DNA of 37,797 nt, taken from assembly GCF_000426925.1 (NCBI RefSeq), contig NZ_KE384685.1, forward strand, positions 29,074 to 66,870, written 5' to 3'. Below are positions 34,240-37,797 of this stretch, piece by piece (within the stretch, counting starts at the first letter, position 1; each line of letters starts with the position of its first letter). The position numbers and the translations under genes are program-made. The notes under the pieces were generated by a model. The model ran no database searches. It was not told the origin of the DNA and was given only the letters and a program-made list of their open reading frames with translations. The DNA comes from Dolichospermum circinale AWQC310F (GTDB lineage Bacteria > Cyanobacteriota > Cyanobacteriia > Cyanobacteriales > Nostocaceae).

Positions 34240-36621
34240 ATGACATTAATAACCATAACCTCACCTCAGCCGTTGACAGATACAGAAATCAGGAAAATTA
34301 ATGCTTATTGGCGTGCTGCTAACTACATTTCTGTTGGACAAATATACCTGCTTGATAATCCCTTACTCAGAGAACCTCTGAAACAAGATCACGTCAAACC
34401 AAGACTATTGGGACATTGGGGAACTACTCCAGGACTAAATTTGATTTATGCCCATTTGAACCGAGTTATAAAAAAATACGACCTCAATGCCATTTATATC
34501 GCTGGACCAGGACATGGTGGACCGGGACTGGTCGCCAATACATACTTAGAAGGAACATATAGTGAGTATTACCCTAATATCTCTCAAGATGCTGAAGGAA
34601 TGCAAAAATTATTTAAGCAATTTTCCTTTCCTGGTGGTATTCCTAGTCATGTCGCCCCTGAAACCCCCGGTTCTATCCATGAAGGGGGAGAATTAGGCTA
34701 TGCTTTAGTTCACGCTTATGGGGCGGTATTTGACAACCCTGATTTAATTGTAGCTGCGGTTGTGGGTGACGGAGAAGCGGAAACTGGACCCTTAGCTACT
34801 AGTTGGCATTCTAACAAATTTATTAACCCTGTTACTGATGGTGCGGTGTTACCAATTCTGCATTTGAATGGTTACAAAATTGCCAATCCTACAGTATTAG
34901 CACGGATACCTGATGCCGAGTTAGAAAGTCTATTTATCGGCTATGGTTATAAACCTTACTTTGTTGAAGGTGCAGATCCTACGGAAGTTCATCGACAAAT
35001 GGCAGCAGTATTAGATACTATTATCCATGAAATTCAGGGTATTCAACAAGAAGCGCGAGTACATGGGTTTCAAAAAAGACCACAATGGCCGATGATTATC
35101 CTCCGCACTCCTAAAGGTTGGACAGGTCCCAAGGAAGTGGACGGGAAGAAAACAGAAGGTTATTGGCGATCGCACCAAGTCCCTTTTAGTGATATAGCTG
35201 GTAAACCGGAACATCTGCAACTATTAGAAGATTGGCTCAAAAGCTACAAACCAGAAGAACTATTTGATACCAATGGTCAACTGATTCCCGAACTCGCAGA
35301 ATTAGCCCCCCAAGGTCAGCGTCGCATGGGAGACAACCCCCACGCAAATGGCGGAATTTTGCTGCGTGAATTGAAAATGCCTGATTTTACTAACTATGCC
35401 GTAGAAGTACATAAACCGGGAACAATTAACGCTGAAGCAACAAAAGTTACTGGTAAGTTTGTCCGCGACATCATGAAACTGAATGACGAAAGCCGCAACT
35501 TCCGCGTTTTTGGTCCTGACGAAACGGCATCAAATCGTCTAGACCCTTTATTTGAAGTGACAAATCGCGCTTGGGATGGGGAAATTCTTCCCGAAGATGA
35601 CCATTTAGCTCCCGACGGTCGAGTTATGGAAATCCTCAGCGAAACCAATTGTCAAGGGTGGTTAGAGGGATATTTGTTAACAGGTCGTCATGGTTTTTTC
35701 TCCTGCTATGAAGCCTTTATTCACATCATTGATTCGATGTTCAACCAACACGCTAAATGGTTGAAAACAACTCGTCATATTACCTGGAGAAGACCAATTG
35801 CATCTTTAAATTATCTTCTCACTTCTCATGTTTGGCGGCAAGATCACAACGGTTTTTCTCACCAAGATCCTGGTTTTATTGATCATGTAATTAATAAAAA
35901 ATCGGAGATCATTCGTGTTTATCTTCCCCCAGATGCTAACACATTGCTATCAGTAACCGACCATTGTTTAAGGAGTCGTAACTATGTGAATGTGATTGTG
36001 GCTGGGAAACAACCCGCATTACAATATTTAGACATGGATTCTGCTATTAAACACACTACTAAAGGTTTAGGAATTTGGGAATGGGCTAGTAATGACCAAA
36101 ACAGTGAACCAGATGTAGTTATGGCTTGTGCTGGGGATATTCCCACCTTGGAAACCTTAGCAGCAGTGGATATTTTACGTCAAAATTTCCCAGATTTAAA
36201 AGTGCGAGTTGTCAATGTTGTTGACTTAATGTCACTACAACCAAAAAGCGAACATTCTCACGGTTTAAGTAATAAAGACTTTGATACAATTTTCACAACT
36301 GACAAACCAATTATCTTTGCATTTCATGGTTATCCTTGGTTAATTCATCGTCTCACTTATCGACATACAAATCATCAGAATATTCATGTCCGTGGTTATA
36401 AAGAAGAAGGAACAACAACCACACCTTTTGATATGGTGGTCATGAATGATTTAGATAGATTCCACTTAGTTATGGATGTGATTGACCGTGTACCAAACTT
36501 AGGTTATCAAGCAGCTTATGTTAAACAAAAATTGCAAGATAAGTTGATTTCACATAAGCATTATATCCAGAAACATGGTGAAGATATGCCAGAAATCCGT
36601 GACTGGACTTGGCCATATTAA
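34240..36621 (+). CDS. Phosphoketolase (xylulose-5-phosphate/fructose-6-phosphate)
   Basis: This thiamine-diphosphate enzyme splits xylulose-5-phosphate or fructose-6-phosphate to acetyl phosphate plus an aldose phosphate. The 793-aa protein begins [20 protein letters not shown] then [20 protein letters not shown], the usual family start. GGAG at 34230-34233, six bases before the ATG at 34240, supports this start over an open frame 42 codons longer. [20 protein letters not shown] and [20 protein letters not shown] hold the substrate and ThDP sites. [20 protein letters not shown] and [15 protein letters not shown] are in the second domain, and [20 protein letters not shown] in the third. In cyanobacteria it supplies acetyl units while saving carbon. 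No adjacent acetate kinase or phosphotransacetylase. Confidence 0.96.
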   Translation: MTLITITSPQPLTDTEIRKINAYWRAANYISVGQIYLLDNPLLREPLKQDHVKPRLLGHWGTTPGLNLIYAHLNRVIKKYDLNAIYIAGPGHGGPGLVANTYLEGTYSEYYPNISQDAEGMQKLFKQFSFPGGIPSHVAPETPGSIHEGGELGYALVHAYGAVFDNPDLIVAAVVGDGEAETGPLATSWHSNKFINPVTDGAVLPILHLNGYKIANPTVLARIPDAELESLFIGYGYKPYFVEGADPTEVHRQMAAVLDTIIHEIQGIQQEARVHGFQKRPQWPMIILRTPKGWTGPKEVDGKKTEGYWRSHQVPFSDIAGKPEHLQLLEDWLKSYKPEELFDTNGQLIPELAELAPQGQRRMGDNPHANGGILLRELKMPDFTNYAVEVHKPGTINAEATKVTGKFVRDIMKLNDESRNFRVFGPDETASNRLDPLFEVTNRAWDGEILPEDDHLAPDGRVMEILSETNCQGWLEGYLLTGRHGFFSCYEAFIHIIDSMFNQHAKWLKTTRHITWRRPIASLNYLLTSHVWRQDHNGFSHQDPGFIDHVINKKSEIIRVYLPPDANTLLSVTDHCLRSRNYVNVIVAGKQPALQYLDMDSAIKHTTKGLGIWEWASNDQNSEPDVVMACAGDIPTLETLAAVDILRQNFPDLKVRVVNVVDLMSLQPKSEHSHGLSNKDFDTIFTTDKPIIFAFHGYPWLIHRLTYRHTNHQNIHVRGYKEEGTTTTPFDMVVMNDLDRFHLVMDVIDRVPNLGYQAAYVKQKLQDKLISHKHYIQKHGEDMPEIRDWTWPY

Positions 36622-36651
36622 TAATTGAGTCATTCTGGGTTGAATTAAGAT

Positions 36652-36800
36652 ATAAAACCCCACCCCCAAATCCCTGCTGGGTTAGGGAGGGGTCAAAAAT
36701 ATTTGAGACATCAATCACGACTTTTGAAGTACCCTGTAACACAAAATTAAGGTTCTTAACCCAGGAAGGTGGGTTTTGTCTGTGTAGACGCGATGTCTAA
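36652..36800. repeat. Intergenic imperfect inverted repeat, MITE-like
   Basis: The gap between phosphoketolase and the LRR gene holds aaaaccccaccc (about 36655) and its near reverse complement ggtgggtttt (about 36769). The left arm resembles the arm of the MITE at 19017-19131 (aaccccacccccaa). No ORF. I regard it as a decayed relative of, or similar to, that element. Confidence 0.4.
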
Positions 36801-36822
36801 TCGCTTTTGAAACTAAAACTTA

Positions 36823-37797
36823 CTAAAACTTACAAATAGACTCTGGTTGTATAGGACATTGTTTAGAAAAAAGCGGGTTATTCTGAACTTTAAGAGTCCG
36901 TAAATTTTCCAAAGTAGATAAAGATTGAATATTTTGGATTTGATTTTTCTCCAAATAAACAGCAGTTAATTTAGTCAGATTTGACAAAGATTGAATATTA
37001 CTGATTTGATTTCCTCCCAGATAAACAGCAGTCAATTTAGTTAAGTTTGACAAACTTTTAATATCACTAACTTGATTTTCTTTCAAGTCCAGGAAAGTTA
37101 AATTATTCAAGTTTGACAAGGGTTGGATATCGCTAATTTGATTTTTCCACAAGGAGATAAAAGTTAAATTATTCAAGTTTGACAAGGGTTGGATATCGCT
37201 AACTTGATTTTTCCACAAGGAGATAAAAGTTAAATTATTCAAGTTTGACAAGGGTTGGATATCACTGATTTGATTTTCCCACAAATTCAGGGTAGTTAAC
37301 TTAGTCAAGCTTGATAAGGGTTTGATATCACTAATTTGATTTCCTCCTAAGTCAAGAGAAGTTAAATTAGTCAAGCTTGATAAGGGTTTGATATCACTAA
37401 TTTGATTTTCCCACAAGTTCAAAGCAGTTAAATTAGTCAAGCTTGATAAAGGTTTGATATCACTAATTTGACTTTTCCAGAGGTTAAGAGTAGTCAATTT
37501 AATCAGTCTTTGATTGGCTTGAGTACAGTTTTTTGTACCAGCGATTTGTAATAATACTTCAACTGTGTATCTTGTCTCTTGCGGTAACTTGGCTTTTGGG
37601 TCACACCATTGTAAAAAATCCTTTGTTGTTTTTACATTTGTCACAGGTTTTTTCTCAGGTGCTTGTTCATTTATCATGGGTATTTCTACATTTGCTACAG
37701 GTTTTTTAGCAGGAGTTTTAGTAGTTGCTACAGGTTTTTTAGCAGGAGTTTTAGTAGTTGTTACAGGTTTTTTAGCAGGAGTTTTAGTAGTTGTTAC
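36823..37797 (-). CDS. Leucine-rich repeat protein with Thr/Lys/Pro repeat linker (5' end beyond window)
   Basis: The reading frame does not begin at the internal ATG (37675-37677). It stays open to the right edge, so the gene is partial. Upstream of that Met the frame encodes an 11-residue repeat, TTTKTPAKKPV, three times. After a short cap region (WCDPKAKLPQETRYTVEVLL), ten 22-residue leucine-rich repeats follow, of the LTTLNLWENQISDIKPLSSL type, as in internalin-like proteins. The C-terminus PLFSKQCPIQPESICKF is a Cys-containing cap. The Thr/Lys/Pro stretch would act as a flexible linker to a domain not in the window. LRR units usually bind proteins; the partner is unknown. Confidence 0.85.
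   Translation of the reverse strand, partial: VTTTKTPAKKPVTTTKTPAKKPVATTKTPAKKPVANVEIPMINEQAPEKKPVTNVKTTKDFLQWCDPKAKLPQETRYTVEVLLQIAGTKNCTQANQRLIKLTTLNLWKSQISDIKPLSSLTNLTALNLWENQISDIKPLSSLTNLTSLDLGGNQISDIKPLSSLTKLTTLNLWENQISDIQPLSNLNNLTFISLWKNQVSDIQPLSNLNNLTFISLWKNQISDIQPLSNLNNLTFLDLKENQVSDIKSLSNLTKLTAVYLGGNQISNIQSLSNLTKLTAVYLEKNQIQNIQSLSTLENLRTLKVQNNPLFSKQCPIQPESICKF
36905..37500. repeat. 66-bp leucine-rich repeat units
   Basis: Successive 66-bp units encode the 22-residue LRRs. Adjacent units at about 37095-37160 and 37161-37226 are nearly identical at the DNA level, which suggests recent duplication or homogenisation. Confidence 0.85.
37697..37795. repeat. 33-bp tandem repeat encoding TTTKTPAKKPV
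   Basis: Three head-to-tail copies (37697-37729, 37730-37762, 37763-37795), nearly identical, continue to the edge of the window. Each encodes an 11-residue Thr/Lys/Pro/Ala unit in the LRR gene's frame. Confidence 0.9.

Noticed and set aside
1-37797. tRNA and rRNA genes
   Set aside because: I saw no T-loop plus acceptor pattern and no rRNA-like stretch while reading both strands; a tRNA search would settle this.

Overview
The window looks like a chromosomal segment of a filamentous, probably heterocyst-forming cyanobacterium (Nostocales). The base composition is AT-rich. HIP1 octamers (GCGATCGC) occur in the right third, a heptanucleotide short tandem repeat (gggaaca) of the type common in these genomes is present, and the window is full of families typical of the group: Uma2/DUF820, DUF29, DUF1995, a cyanobacterial-type phosphoketolase, and a DEAD-box helicase with a FAT motif III. 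The species cannot be fixed from sequence alone.

Region 1 (1-17331, all minus strand) is one long glycan-assembly cluster. It begins at its upstream end with wzt, the ATPase of a polysaccharide ABC exporter with a C-terminal carbohydrate-binding domain. Below it lie seven glycosyltransferases, two FkbM methyltransferases, three other class I methyltransferases, a PLP-dependent sugar aminotransferase, two left-handed beta-helix acyltransferases and a sugar-nucleotide epimerase/dehydratase. Gaps are short and several junctions are 4-bp ATGA overlaps, so much of it probably forms one or a few transcripts. The last gene, at the left edge, is the start of a sixth methyltransferase that appears to carry a nonsense mutation. 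The product is most likely an O-antigen or capsule-like glycan rich in methyl and acyl groups and made by the ABC-transporter route. No initiating phosphoglycosyltransferase is in the window.

Region 2 (17332-23038) is an accessory block between wzt and its partner wzm. It holds a retropepsin-like protein, two small PD-(D/E)XK-like proteins flanking two DUF29 genes, and two Uma2-like proteins with coiled-coil tails. One DUF29 gene is split by a 115-bp MITE with TA target duplication. Remnants of an unidentified gene and of a TnpB gene lie in the gaps.

Region 3 (23039-26779, minus) resumes the glycan locus: wzm, GDP-mannose 4,6-dehydratase (gmd), a small zinc-ribbon-like protein and a GT4 glycosyltransferase. 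A plausible promoter lies upstream of the small protein.

Region 4 (27114-36621) is mostly unrelated genes: a secreted PLD-family protein with an EF-hand loop and a ComEA-like helix-hairpin-helix tail, a cysteine desulfurase, a DEAD-box RNA helicase with a long leader, a DUF1995 protein, the DNA polymerase III beta clamp (dnaN) with a clear terminator, and phosphoketolase. The right edge (36823-37797) is a leucine-rich-repeat protein that runs off the window through an 11-residue Thr/Lys/Pro repeat.
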